Counted from the first letter of the stretch, positions 17,912 to 27,138 are shown. The stretch is 64,000 nucleotides of DNA from Bifidobacterium colobi (GCF_018555455.1 NZ_JAFEJU010000001.1:434001-498000); one strand, 5' to 3'. Numbers and translations: made by a program. The notes: generated by a model from the letters alone, not told the origin.

Positions 17912-18522
17912 TTCGTTTCATCCGGAATCACTCGATCGATGTATCGCTTCCAGAGCCCCGCCAAATCAAGGGTTCTGCCGCTCCTCAGCCAACGGAACTG
18001 CAAACCATCCATGGCAGCCAAAGCCTCAATAGCAACCGCAGTAGGGTTATCAACCTTGTCTCGTTTAGCGGCTTGCCGGTATTCGTTGAGCACCCACTGC
18101 TCGCGTTCCTGGAAATACTTCCACGCCGGATGGTCCTCGCTCAGCGACTCGCCCTGCAGCACCATATACAGCCGGACGATCTCCGGGCGCTCCATGTTCA
18201 TGCGGCATGTGGCCATTGTGAGGTCCTTGAGCCCCACCGGGAACGGGTCGCCTTCGAGCTTTTCGAGGCCAAGGCTTTCGCACAGCATCATGCGATCGGC
18301 TTCATCACGGTGTTTGAGCACTGCAATCAGCAGTTCATCCTTCGATTTGAAGTGATACAGCACGCCACCCTCGGTGATTTTGCACTCGTTGGCCACATCG
18401 CGCAGCGTAAAGCCATGGAAGCCATACTCGCCAATCAACAGAGTTGCCGCATCGATGATTTGCAGCAACCGCTCTTGCGTGGGGATACGTTGATACTTAT
18501 TACCGGTTTGTTTGCGAGGCAT
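17908..18522 (-). CDS. TetR-family transcriptional regulator
   Basis: About 204 residues. The N-terminal helix-turn-helix is clear (QIIDAATLLIGEYGFHGFTLRDVANECKI split across residues 20-50, then LYHFKSKDELL), followed by an all-helical ligand-binding domain. The ATG at 18522 is chosen because AAGGAG sits at the right distance; an upstream ATG at 18537 would place that site inside the gene. It probably represses itself and the sugar ABC operon through the palindromes at 17637, 17883 and 18560. TetR control is less usual than LacI for bifidobacterial sugar loci. Confidence 0.92.
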   Translation of the reverse strand: MPRKQTGNKYQRIPTQERLLQIIDAATLLIGEYGFHGFTLRDVANECKITEGGVLYHFKSKDELLIAVLKHRDEADRMMLCESLGLEKLEGDPFPVGLKDLTMATCRMNMERPEIVRLYMVLQGESLSEDHPAWKYFQEREQWVLNEYRQAAKRDKVDNPTAVAIEALAAMDGLQFRWLRSGRTLDLAGLWKRYIDRVIPDETN

Positions 18523-18550
18523 GGCATGCTCCTTCATTGGCGAACTCCCA

Positions 18551-18582
18551 TTATCTTGTACTGAACTATAGTCAAGTTCAGT
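18551..18582 (-). promoter_or_regulatory. Promoter and operator of the tetR gene
   Basis: Minus-strand TTGACT and TAATGG are 16 bases apart. The inverted repeat ACTGAACT-(7)-AGTTCAGT (18560-18582) overlaps the -35 box. It is a variant of the ACTGAGT operator, consistent with weaker autoregulation. Confidence 0.7.
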
Positions 18583-18639
18583 TCAGGACACACCTGCCGA
18601 ACCGTTCGCCGAGCCGCCCATCCAAGCCACCTAGCAAAC

Positions 18640-18771
18640 CATCCATCACAGCCATACCAGTGCTCTACCACCAGCCATCGTGTCATACCTTTGCGGCATC
18701 CCGGTCTCTTGTGCGAGTTTCGCGATGACCCATCCATCACAGCCATACCAGTGCTATACCACCAGCCATCG
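18640..18771. repeat. 42-bp direct repeat, two copies 90 bp apart
   Basis: Positions 18640-18681 and 18730-18771 differ at one base. A second pair of 24-bp repeats (18807-18830 and 18868-18891, beginning ACCCCACTGCACGATTA) follows. This gap upstream of the broken ATPase gene holds no gene I can support. Confidence 0.8.
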
Positions 18772-18879
18772 CTGCGCCACCAAGCTAGTCCAATGCCTCC
18801 CGTACTACCCCACTGCACGATTACGGGCCTAGATTCGCGGACTCTGCCGCAGACGGCGTGGCGACCCACCCCACTGCAC

Positions 18880-18981
18880 GATTATGGTCCTCACTAATGT
18901 CAGATTATGGTTTTCTCTAATGTAGGATTATGGGGATTCCTAATGTAAGATTATGGTAATCGCCAATGTCAGATTATAGGA
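18880..18981. repeat. Iteron-like 23-bp direct repeats
   Basis: GATTATGG occurs at 18880, 18903, 18926, 18949 and (as GATTATAG) 18972, exactly 23 bp apart, each of the last four preceded by a C(T/A)AATGT-A/C-word. The array ends 12 bases before the ATPase start and includes its ribosome-site region, so a bound protein would control that gene. Confidence 0.88.
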
Positions 18982-18993
18982 AGAGGAGCGGCG

Positions 18994-20156
18994 ATGATTC
19001 CACGATTGCTAGGAAGACAGGCGCAACAGCTGGCTCAATGGTTCCCTGTCGTCTCCATCACCGGCCCTCGCCAAAGCGGAAAATCGACGATGGCTAAAGC
19101 CATATTCCCCGATTATGACTACGTGAATCTGGAGAATCCTGAAACTCGCAAGGCTGCAATCGATGACCCGTGGGATTCATTCGTCAGCGCCCATCCAAAC
19201 TCATCGTGGATGAGGCTCAATACGCCCCAACTCTGTTTTCCATGATCCAGGTCGCGTCCGACGAACGCGGCGAACAAGGCCAATATGTGCTTTCAGGCTC
19301 GCAGAACTTCCTACTGCTGAAGCGAATCCGACAATCATTGGCAGGCCGAGTCGGGCTGGTCAAACTGCTGCCATTCTCATATCAGGAAGCATGCGCAGCG
19401 AATCATGCGCTCACCGCAGATTCATTCATGCTGCAGGGTGGATATCCACGCATTTACGATACAGGCATGCCACTCAATCTGTTTTTCTCAAACTACATCG
19501 ATACCTATATAGAGCGCGACGTTTCTGAGTATCTCGATGTGCGTAATTTGGCTGATTTCCGCCGCTTCCTGACATTATGCGCATTGAGTTCCGGCGCTTT
19601 GGTGAATTACACAAACATTGCCAACGAGCTGGGCGTAAGCCCTCGCACGGTAAAAGCGTGGATCTCAATTCTGGAATCCAGTTATCTGGCGTTCCACCTC
19701 ATGCCATTCCACACGAACGCGCGCAAACAAGTGGTCAAAACGCCGAAATTGTATTTCTACGACACCGGCCTGCTATGCCATTTGCTCGGCATCCGCACCG
19801 TTGAAGCATTGATTGCTCATCCGAAATTCGGAGACATTTTCGAGAACCTTATTATCGCGGAGACCATGAAGTGGCATCTCAATGCCGGTCGGGATCCGCA
19901 ATTGTTCTTCTACCGTGACGCCAGCAAGGTTGAAGTGTATCTGCTTGATTTCACCGACCCGAGCAACCGCTTGATGATTGAAATCAAATCCGGGCAGACC
20001 TATCACGATCGGTTTGCCCGGCACCTGACTTTAATCGGCAATGCACTTGGCATTCCGAAAGCACAGCAGTATGTAGTGGGCCGCGTCGAGCAAAGTTACA
20101 TTTCGCAAGGCATTCACGTTGCTGCTGCCGTTGATTGGCTAAACGGTAAGCGGTGA
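18994..20156 (+). pseudogene. AAA ATPase with DUF4143 domain, disrupted by a frameshift
   Basis: The first part (from ATG at 18994, with AGAGGAG upstream) encodes MIPRLLGRQAQQL, a Walker A motif TGPRQSGKST and ENPETRKAAIDDPW. The next part, SKLIVDEAQYAPTLF (Walker B) through a DUF4143 winged-helix region and a C-terminal nuclease-like segment (KVEVYLLDF, LMIEIKSGQ), is in the -1 frame. The switch falls near 19192-19200, where one base appears missing between the Pro and Ser-Lys-Leu codons. No slippery heptamer is seen, so I call it a frameshifted pseudogene; a sequencing error is the alternative. Intact relatives are ATPases of uncertain role common in anaerobes and archaea. Confidence 0.85.
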
Positions 20157-20194
20157 CCCTACCAATCCACCGTCTGCCCCACCACTTCGGCCGC

Positions 20195-20450
20195 CAACAG
20201 AGCACAACCTCGCACGAGTCGAGGAGACGCCCCGCTGGGCACACCTCAGCGAGGCAGAACCTCGGGCCAATCATGGCCGCGCGCCGCTCACAAGCCATCA
20301 GTGGGGCAAAGTCTCGGTACAGTCACGAAAACACCCCGCTGACGAGCTGTAAGCAAAGCACAATTTCAGGTCGACCGACGAAACACCCCGCTGACTCAGC
20401 CGCAACGGCGCAAATCCACGATCCACCCGAAGAAACGCCCCGCTTAATCC
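20195..20450. repeat. 52-bp tandem repeat, locus B (five units)
   Basis: Units begin at 20195, 20247, 20299, 20351 and 20403 with no indels. The unit at 20247 starts CAGCGAGGCAGAACCTCGG, the same as the first unit of locus A at 9323. Several units carry AAACACCCCGCTGAC or AAACGCCCCGCT in their second half, a better preserved version of the locus A consensus. Confidence 0.9.
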
Positions 20451-22768
20451 CAATCGAGCACAGCGGTAAGGGCCCAGAGGATGCTCACCACGTCGATGAC
20501 CTCCTGCAGGAAAGCCCCGGCCACCACCGGAATCAGATTGAAGGCGGCGGCAATCATGCCGATAACGGCGAGCGCGAGACCGGCGATCACAGCCTGCAGC
20601 ATGATGCGCTTGGTGCGGCGGGCGATGGCGATGGCACGAGGCACGGCGGCAACGTCGTCGTTCATGATGACGATTTGCGCGCTTTCCGAGGCGGCGGTGG
20701 AAGTGCCGTCCGTAATGGCGACGCCAAGGTCGGCGGCGGCCAGTACCGGGGCGTCGTTCACGCCGTCGCCCACCATCATGATGACAGGCTTCACAGTGGA
20801 GGATTCACGAAGCAGAGGAGCTCCTGTGCGCGACTTGGACGAAACGTGGCCGCCCAGCCGCCCGCCATGTATATGACCGTCGGATTCGCCCTCAGTCGCA
20901 GCCTTTACCGCGGCCACCTTATCCTCCGGGAAGAGTTCAGCGTAAACCTCATCGATGCCGACTTCACGGGCAATAATCTCGGCAGAAGCACGCTTGTCTC
21001 CAGTGAGCATCGTGAGTTTGGAGACACCGAGATCATGCAAGGCGGCGAGCGCGGCCTTGGCGTTGGCGCGCGGCACATCGCTCAACACGATGCGGGCAAT
21101 CAGCTGACCGTCCACCGACACGTAAGATGCCATCTCATCCGGCTGCAGCATCCCGAATCGCGTGCGCAAATCCGAGGCATTTCGAGCCTCACTGGTGGTT
21201 TTGGCTTCTCTTTCTAGGGAGAGCTGACCCCGTGAGAGCTGACCCCGCGTCGGACCGATGGGCTCAACATCCGCCTTCGCCCGGCGGGAGCCCGTCTCAC
21301 CCGTCCCCGCCATCAGGAAGCCGTCATCGCCGGCGGCCGCAAACGACAGTCGCCCGACGCGAACCGCATGTCCGTTCACTTCGCCGGACACACCCTTGCC
21401 GGCCTCCTCCTTGATGTGCTTCACCACCGGATAATCGCGGCCATGCCCGGGCATACTCGCCTCCGGTTCCGGACAGTCGCGCTGGCCGGCAGCAAATCGG
21501 GCGCGCAACCGAGCCATCGCATCCGCCCCAGCCTTCGCGATGCCTTTGGAGAGAATGTGCACCGAGTAGCCTTCCACCACACCGGCCATCATCAGCACAT
21601 GATCCTCATTGAGCTGCGTCTCGACACCCGGCAGCATCTCCACGCGCACCACCTGCGGCTGCTTGACCGTAAGCGTACCGGTTTTGTCGAAGAAGATCCG
21701 TGTAACACGGCCCAAGTTTTCCAGCACATCCTGGGTTTTGATCAGCACGCCGGCCGCAGCCAGTCGGCCAGTGCCGGCGATATAGGCTACAGGCGCCGCA
21801 ATCAGCAGCGGACAGGGCGTGGCAAGCACCAGCACTTGTGCGAATCGCGTCGGAATGCCGGACACTGCCCAAGCAACGCCGGCAATCATCAGCGAAAGCA
21901 CAGTGAACGGCACCGCCAATCGATCAGCGGTTTTGACTACTGCCGGGCGCGATTCCTGGGCAGATTCGACCAGCTGCAGAATACGCTGATACTGCGATTC
22001 TGCGGCCGGTTGAGTCGCGCGCATAGTAAGCGCCGCGGAACCGTTGACCGCGCCCGACATCACGCGGGCACCAGCGAACACCGTGCGCGGCACCGGCTCA
22101 CCATTGATTGCACTCAAATCCAATGTCGCCTCGCCGGAAAGCAGCTCGCCATCCACCGGCACAATCTCACCGGGCAACACCATGAGCACATCGCCCGGAT
22201 GCACTTGGGCAACCGGGACCGTAGTGAAATGCTGCGCTGCCGCGGATTGTGCGGCGGAAGTATGGCGGAAACCATCATCAGCTGTATTACTTCGGGCATT
22301 GCCGCGGCCTACGCCGGGCAGGGTGACGACGTGCGCGGTTTGCGGCGCGGCCTGAACCAGCGCAGTCAGACTGTGCTCAGCCTTGTTTTGCGCGTACTCT
22401 TCGATGGCCTCGCCGGACGTGATCATCAGCGTGACCGCCCAGCTGGCCCAGTATTCGTGGACGGCCACGGTGGAGAGCATCGCCATTACTGCGAGCAAGT
22501 CAACACCCACTTGGCCATGGCGGATGTCATCAATCATGCCGCGGACGGTATCGGCCACGATAATCAGCACCAGAGCGATGACCACCCATTGGCCGACGCC
22601 CGGATTACCAAGGATTGGGAAGGTTACCACACTCCCCCACGGCCGCCAATCGCCCAGTGTTGCCAAGGGAACTGCGGCAATAATGACTACCGGCAGCATC
22701 GGTACGAGTGTGCAGACGCGGATGGCTGCGGCGGATAGTCGTGTGAAGAATCGGACGAGATTGTGCAT
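20444..22768 (-). CDS. Heavy-metal P1B-type ATPase without HMA domain
   Basis: A 774-residue membrane pump that exports or imports a metal ion at the cost of ATP. The pre-helix segment WASWAVTLMITSGEAIEEYA, actuator GEATLDLSAINGEPVP (normally TGES-like), the membrane motif TPCPLL in place of CPC, the phosphorylation loop DKTGTLT and the hinge GDGVNDAPVLAAADLG are all visible. There is no N-terminal CxxC metal-binding domain. TPC is an uncommon P1B signature, so the metal cannot be named. An insertion rich in charged residues interrupts the nucleotide-binding domain near the middle. ATG at 22768 is chosen for its AAGGAG site. Confidence 0.9.
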   Translation of the reverse strand: MHNLVRFFTRLSAAAIRVCTLVPMLPVVIIAAVPLATLGDWRPWGSVVTFPILGNPGVGQWVVIALVLIIVADTVRGMIDDIRHGQVGVDLLAVMAMLSTVAVHEYWASWAVTLMITSGEAIEEYAQNKAEHSLTALVQAAPQTAHVVTLPGVGRGNARSNTADDGFRHTSAAQSAAAQHFTTVPVAQVHPGDVLMVLPGEIVPVDGELLSGEATLDLSAINGEPVPRTVFAGARVMSGAVNGSAALTMRATQPAAESQYQRILQLVESAQESRPAVVKTADRLAVPFTVLSLMIAGVAWAVSGIPTRFAQVLVLATPCPLLIAAPVAYIAGTGRLAAAGVLIKTQDVLENLGRVTRIFFDKTGTLTVKQPQVVRVEMLPGVETQLNEDHVLMMAGVVEGYSVHILSKGIAKAGADAMARLRARFAAGQRDCPEPEASMPGHGRDYPVVKHIKEEAGKGVSGEVNGHAVRVGRLSFAAAGDDGFLMAGTGETGSRRAKADVEPIGPTRGQLSRGQLSLEREAKTTSEARNASDLRTRFGMLQPDEMASYVSVDGQLIARIVLSDVPRANAKAALAALHDLGVSKLTMLTGDKRASAEIIAREVGIDEVYAELFPEDKVAAVKAATEGESDGHIHGGRLGGHVSSKSRTGAPLLRESSTVKPVIMMVGDGVNDAPVLAAADLGVAITDGTSTAASESAQIVIMNDDVAAVPRAIAIARRTKRIMLQAVIAGLALAVIGMIAAAFNLIPVVAGAFLQEVIDVVSILWALTAVLDWD

Positions 22769-23066
22769 CTCATGCTCCTTACGCTCGTATACGGGGCCGA
22801 TTGCTGCGGTCAGTTGTCGCAGCGAGGAGGCGGGCGCGGGCGGATGCGGGTATGCAGTCGCGTGGCCAGCCTTCAATCGGCACATGGTCACGCCTTGTTA
22901 ACCCACCGGCGTCTCTGCCGGGCAGCTTTCAGCGGATGCGGCTTTGATGGCCTTAGGTTCCGCGTGCTGCGCCTGCGCGACCTTCCGATACACGGCGTAA
23001 AGAATTATTCAGTTATTGCAATGTCATTGTGCCGTATGCTCAGGACTTTTGCGCATGTGACATGCA

Positions 23067-23100
23067 AAAGGACCGTGGGGATTGTCCTCCACGGTCCTTT
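23067..23100 (-). terminator. Terminator hairpin downstream of htrA
   Basis: AAAGGACCGTGG (23067-23078) pairs perfectly with CCACGGTCCTTT (23089-23100). On the minus strand it follows the protease gene end by about 140 bases and precedes the P-type ATPase gene. Confidence 0.75.
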
Positions 23101-23237
23101 GGGTGTCCGACATGGCGTTCAACGGCGTCCGTCCAACGTCATGTGACGTGTGTTCTGTGATTTCCGGCGGAGCCCATGACTACCCCTCAGTCACCTTCGG
23201 CGACAACTCGCCTGGCAGGGAAGCCGAGGAAAGGTCT

Positions 23238-25304
23238 TTACCAGAGGCCGAACGGATCGGTGAAGCCACCGTCGTCACCGGTGCCACCGTCGCTGTTGCC
23301 ATTGCCGTTTCCATTGTTGTTGGAACCGTTGCCCTGGCTGTCGCCGTTGCCGTTGTTGTTCTGGCTGTTGCCGTTGTTGTTCGAGTTGGAGCTGGACGAA
23401 CCGTTCACCGCCGATTCTTCCTTGTCGAGCGTCACGTCAACCTGCATGGTCTTGCCGTCGCGCACGATGGTCAGCGTCGCCTTGTCGCCCAAAGCGGCGG
23501 CGCGCACAAAGCCAAGCAGCGAGTAGTTGTTGTTCACCGCGTTGCCGTTGAAGGCCACGATGGTGTCGCCTTCCTTGAGGCCTGCCTTGTCGGCCGGGCC
23601 GCCGGAGACCACGGCGGATCCGCCGGCGGTCGGCTTGGTGATGGTGGCGCCGCCGCGGGTCACACCGTCCGCCTCAACGGTGTCGGACTTGATGGTCACG
23701 CCGAGGGCCACGTGCTTGGCCGAGCCATCCTTGATGATCTCATTGGCCACGCGCTTCACCAGGTTGGACGGGATGGCGAAACCGATGCCGATCGAACCGG
23801 CGGAATCAGACGAGGTTGCAGTGGATGCAATCGAGGAGTTGATGCCGATCACCTGACCGGCCGCGTTGAAGGTCGGGCCGCCGGAGTTGCCGGGGTTGAT
23901 GGCGGCATCGATCTGCACAGCGTTGGTCACGATTTCGTTGTTGTCGTCGTCGGTCACGGTCACCGGGCGGTTCAGCGCGGAGACAATACCGGTGGTGGCG
24001 GTGTCGTCGTAGCCGAGCGGGTTGCCGATGGCCATCACGTTCTCGCCGACGGCGAGCTTGTCGGAATCAGCGAATTCCACGGCCTTCAAATCGCTCGGCG
24101 GATTGTCGAGCTTGATGACGGCCAGATCGGTGGTGGTGTCGGTGCCGACGAGCTGGGCGGTGTACATAGTGCCGTTCGCGAGCGTCACCTGAATCTGCTT
24201 GGCGCCGGAAATCACGTGGTTATTGGTCACGATGTAGCCCTCAGTGCTGATGATGGCGCCGGAGCCCTTGGCAGTACCGTTGCTTAGCTGGGTCTGGATG
24301 GCCACGACGGAGCCGGAAACATCGCTCGCAACGGTCTGCCAGTCAGGCGCCTCGCCGCTCTTGGCGGTGGCGGAACCTGAGCCGGACTTGTTCGAGCTCA
24401 CATTGGCCAGCGAGCTGGAAGTCGGCACGGTAATCCAGCCGTAGGTGATGGCGGCGTAACCGAGGCCGAGGCACAGGGCAGCAGCCACAACGGCGGCAAT
24501 CACTGCGGAGATGATGCTGGCGGCAACCTTGCTCGGAGCCTTGGCGGCCGACTGCGGGGTGCTCTGCGGCGCGAAACCGCCCGGCTGTCCCGGAGCGCCC
24601 GGGGTCGTACCGTTCGGAGTGCCGGCGCCTGGTGCACCTGCGTTGTTGGCATTGCTGCGAGCGCCGAAGCCGAAGAGCCCCTGAGAGCCATTGGTGTCTT
24701 GGGTGTTCTGCGGGGTGCTCTGCGGCGCGAACGGGTTGCCGTTGGACGGCGCGTTCGGCTGCGGATTATTGGTGAAGTACGGGTTGCGGTTGCCTGGCTG
24801 GCCGGCTTGAGGCTGCTGTGGGGCGGACTGGCCGAATGGCAGCGGCTGGGTGGGCTGGCCGGCTTGGTTAGCGGTCGGAACCGGACCGTACGCGCCGTAT
24901 TCCGGAGCCGGACGGTACAGCGAGGTCGTGGCCGCCGGGTCAGATGCCGGGGTGCCTGCATCTGCGGTGGAGGCGGGGGCAGTCGGCGCGGAAGATACTA
25001 CGGTGCTTTCGCCCTTGGCTGCAGCGTAGTCCGGGATGGGTTTGGTGACTGCGGTCTGAGGAGCGGTCGCGGTAACGTCCGGAGTTGGCAACGGCTGGGT
25101 TGCGTCCGGCGCGGCAGTTGGCTCAGACGGTGTGGCAGGGCTTACGGTCGACTCGGCCTGTGCCGGCTGCGGCTGCGCTTCCGGAGCGGACTGCGCTTCA
25201 GTGTTGGGGGTTTGATTGTTCTGCGGCTCGCTGTGCTGCGATGCGTTGTATTGCGGATCCTGCGGGGTCTGGTCGACGCCCTGCGGGTTGAATTCGTCAG
25301 CCAT
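23238..25304 (-). CDS. HtrA/DegP-like membrane serine protease with PDZ domain
   Basis: About 688 residues. A long cytosolic N-terminus (~280 residues) rich in Pro, Gln, Asn and Thr precedes one membrane helix (AASIISAVIAAVVAAALCL region). The extracytoplasmic trypsin-like domain shows the triad in NNHVISG (His), TTDLAVIKLDN (Asp) and NPGNSGGP (Ser). A PDZ domain (GGPADKAGLKEGDTIVAFNG) follows, then a Ser/Asn/Gly-rich tail. Function by family: quality control of misfolded envelope proteins. The start at 25304 (MADEFNPQGV) has GAAGGAGCAGCA upstream. The gene is divergent from tgt across a large inverted repeat. Confidence 0.95.
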   Translation of the reverse strand: MADEFNPQGVDQTPQDPQYNASQHSEPQNNQTPNTEAQSAPEAQPQPAQAESTVSPATPSEPTAAPDATQPLPTPDVTATAPQTAVTKPIPDYAAAKGESTVVSSAPTAPASTADAGTPASDPAATTSLYRPAPEYGAYGPVPTANQAGQPTQPLPFGQSAPQQPQAGQPGNRNPYFTNNPQPNAPSNGNPFAPQSTPQNTQDTNGSQGLFGFGARSNANNAGAPGAGTPNGTTPGAPGQPGGFAPQSTPQSAAKAPSKVAASIISAVIAAVVAAALCLGLGYAAITYGWITVPTSSSLANVSSNKSGSGSATAKSGEAPDWQTVASDVSGSVVAIQTQLSNGTAKGSGAIISTEGYIVTNNHVISGAKQIQVTLANGTMYTAQLVGTDTTTDLAVIKLDNPPSDLKAVEFADSDKLAVGENVMAIGNPLGYDDTATTGIVSALNRPVTVTDDDNNEIVTNAVQIDAAINPGNSGGPTFNAAGQVIGINSSIASTATSSDSAGSIGIGFAIPSNLVKRVANEIIKDGSAKHVALGVTIKSDTVEADGVTRGGATITKPTAGGSAVVSGGPADKAGLKEGDTIVAFNGNAVNNNYSLLGFVRAAALGDKATLTIVRDGKTMQVDVTLDKEESAVNGSSSSNSNNNGNSQNNNGNGDSQGNGSNNNGNGNGNSDGGTGDDGGFTDPFGLW

Positions 25305-25485
25305 TGCTGCTCCTTCGATGATGTCTATTACGTCTCTTGGCGCCGACCTCGCCGTTCGCATCGGCTGGCCTGCGCCTCTCGTGCTCTACCTCTGTAGTAA
25401 AGGCATTCAATCTGGAGGTTTTCTGAACGTTGATTGAAAGTCTATGCGTAATATGCGCAGAGTCACGTGAGCATCAGCGGCTATC

Positions 25486-25690
25486 TCGGTTACAAGGGGT
25501 TGATTTAGCTAGTTCCGGAGGTCTATCTGCTTTACAAGGGGTTGCTTCAAAGCGAAACACGCTGTACAAAAAGGCTTACCACACCGTCATTCCGCCGTTT
25601 TAGAAGCTCTGATACTTGCCTAGGAACCCCTTGTAAAGCAGATAGGTGTCCCGGAAAGCTCAAATCAACCCCTCGTAAGCGAGTTACGAC
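25486..25690. repeat. Long inverted repeat (arms ~65 bp) between htrA and tgt
   Basis: The left arm (about 25481-25546) contains ACAAGGGGTT at 25492 and 25534, 42 bp apart. The right arm (about 25625-25690) contains the complement AACCCCTTGT at 25625 and AACCCCTCGT at 25667, again 42 bp apart. TATCTGCTTTACAAGGGGTT is matched perfectly by its complement on the right. A ~78-base centre has a weaker third copy (TACAAAAAGG at about 25566). It could be a non-autonomous mobile element or a regulatory array; it occupies the divergent promoter region. Confidence 0.88.
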
Positions 25691-25742
25691 GTTTTTCTTC
25701 CTGTTCCTCATGTTTTCCCGCCCTGTTGCCTAAAGTGAAACC

Positions 25743-27053
25743 ATGACGAGCCTTCTTGAACATCCACGCGGCGCTCAGCCCGGCCAGCCCGGCGACCGCA
25801 GCGCTTTCAGCTTTGAAACCATTACGCGACTTTCGTCCACGGCGAACGGTCTCGGCCGTGACGGCGCACGCTATGGCCGTACCGGCATCATTCACACGCC
25901 TCACGGCGATATCAAGACTCCGGCGTTCGTGCCAGTGGGTACGCAGGCGGCCATGAAGGCCGTACTGCCCGAGCAGATGAAGGATCTCGGCGCGCAATGT
26001 CTGCTCGCCAATGCATTCCATCTGTTTGAGCGCCCCGGCGAGGACGTGCTGGATGCGGCGGGCGGTCTGGCACGCTTCATGAACTGGGACGGCCCGACCT
26101 TCACTGATTCGGGTGGCTTCCAGGTGATGTCGTTGGGCGTCGGCTTCAAGAAGACGCTGGCCATGGATGTGACCGGCATGAAGTCGGACGATATCATCGC
26201 CAAAGGCAAGGAACGCATGGCCTGGGTGGACGAGGATGGCGTGACGTTCAAGTCCCCGCTCAACGGTGATTCGCATCGCTTCTCCGCCGAGATTTCGATG
26301 GGCATTCAGCACAAGTTAGGTGCGGACATCATGTTCGCGTTCGACGAGCTCACCACGTTGATGAACACCCGCTCCTACCAGGAGGATTCAGTGGAGCGTA
26401 CGTTCCGCTGGGCCAAGCGCTGCGTGGCCGAGCACAAGCGACTGACCGCCGAGCGCCTGGGCAAGCCGTATCAGGCGCTGTATGGCGTGGTGCAGGGCGC
26501 GAATTATGAGGATCTGCGCCGCCACGCGGCCGAGCAGATCGCCTCGCTTGACTTCGATGGCGTGGGCATCGGCGGCGCGATCGAGAAGCGCATCATCGGC
26601 GACACGTGCGCCTGGATCTGCGACGCGATGCCGGAGAGCCGCCCACGCCACGTGCTGGGCATCGCTTCCGTGGACGATATTTTCGCCTGCGTGGAGAACG
26701 GCGGCGACACGTTCGACTGCGTGGCCCCCGCCCGTTGCGCCCGCAACGGCGCGATTTTCACGCGCAACGGCCGCTACAACATCAAGCGCGCGCAGCACAA
26801 GTTCGACTTCGGTCCGCTGGAGGAAGGCTGCACCTGCTACACCTGCCAGCATTATTCGCGCGCTTGTGTGGATCATCTGCTGCGTGCACGCGAGTTCAAC
26901 GGATTCACGCTGGCCACGATTCACAACGAGCACTTCTTCGTGAAACTGCTCGACGATATCCGCGCATCCATCGACGGCGGCTATTTCGAGGAGTTCCGCG
27001 ACGAGACTCTGGCCCACTTCTACGGCAACGGCGAGCGCAAGCCGGGCCTGTGA
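25743..27053 (+). CDS. tgt: tRNA-guanine transglycosylase
   Basis: Exchanges guanine-34 for a queuine precursor in tRNAs with GUN anticodons. A 436-residue protein with TPAFVPVGTQAAMK, LLANAFHL, the catalytic-region FTDSGGFQVMSL (nucleophile-adjacent Asp in TDSGG), YQALYGVVQGA and the C-terminal zinc site CTCYTC with downstream CVDHLL. An N-terminal extension of about 35 residues precedes the core; a later start inside it cannot be excluded because the ribosome site before 25743 is weak. No queuosine synthesis genes are nearby, suggesting salvage. The gene is divergent from htrA. Confidence 0.95.
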   Translation: MTSLLEHPRGAQPGQPGDRSAFSFETITRLSSTANGLGRDGARYGRTGIIHTPHGDIKTPAFVPVGTQAAMKAVLPEQMKDLGAQCLLANAFHLFERPGEDVLDAAGGLARFMNWDGPTFTDSGGFQVMSLGVGFKKTLAMDVTGMKSDDIIAKGKERMAWVDEDGVTFKSPLNGDSHRFSAEISMGIQHKLGADIMFAFDELTTLMNTRSYQEDSVERTFRWAKRCVAEHKRLTAERLGKPYQALYGVVQGANYEDLRRHAAEQIASLDFDGVGIGGAIEKRIIGDTCAWICDAMPESRPRHVLGIASVDDIFACVENGGDTFDCVAPARCARNGAIFTRNGRYNIKRAQHKFDFGPLEEGCTCYTCQHYSRACVDHLLRAREFNGFTLATIHNEHFFVKLLDDIRASIDGGYFEEFRDETLAHFYGNGERKPGL

Positions 27054-27138
27054 AGCCGGGACTGCGACGGTAGGCATACACGCCTAGCGCTGCTTTCGCG
27101 CGCAACAACCTGAATCGGATATCGCTCGCAGCAGTAAC

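Noticed and set aside
18880..18981. Plasmid replication origin based on iterons
   Set aside because: No replication-initiator gene follows; the adjacent gene is an AAA/DUF4143 ATPase.
18994..20156. Programmed -1 frameshift in the AAA ATPase
   Set aside because: No X-XXY-YYZ slippery heptamer or downstream stem is seen at the junction near 19195.
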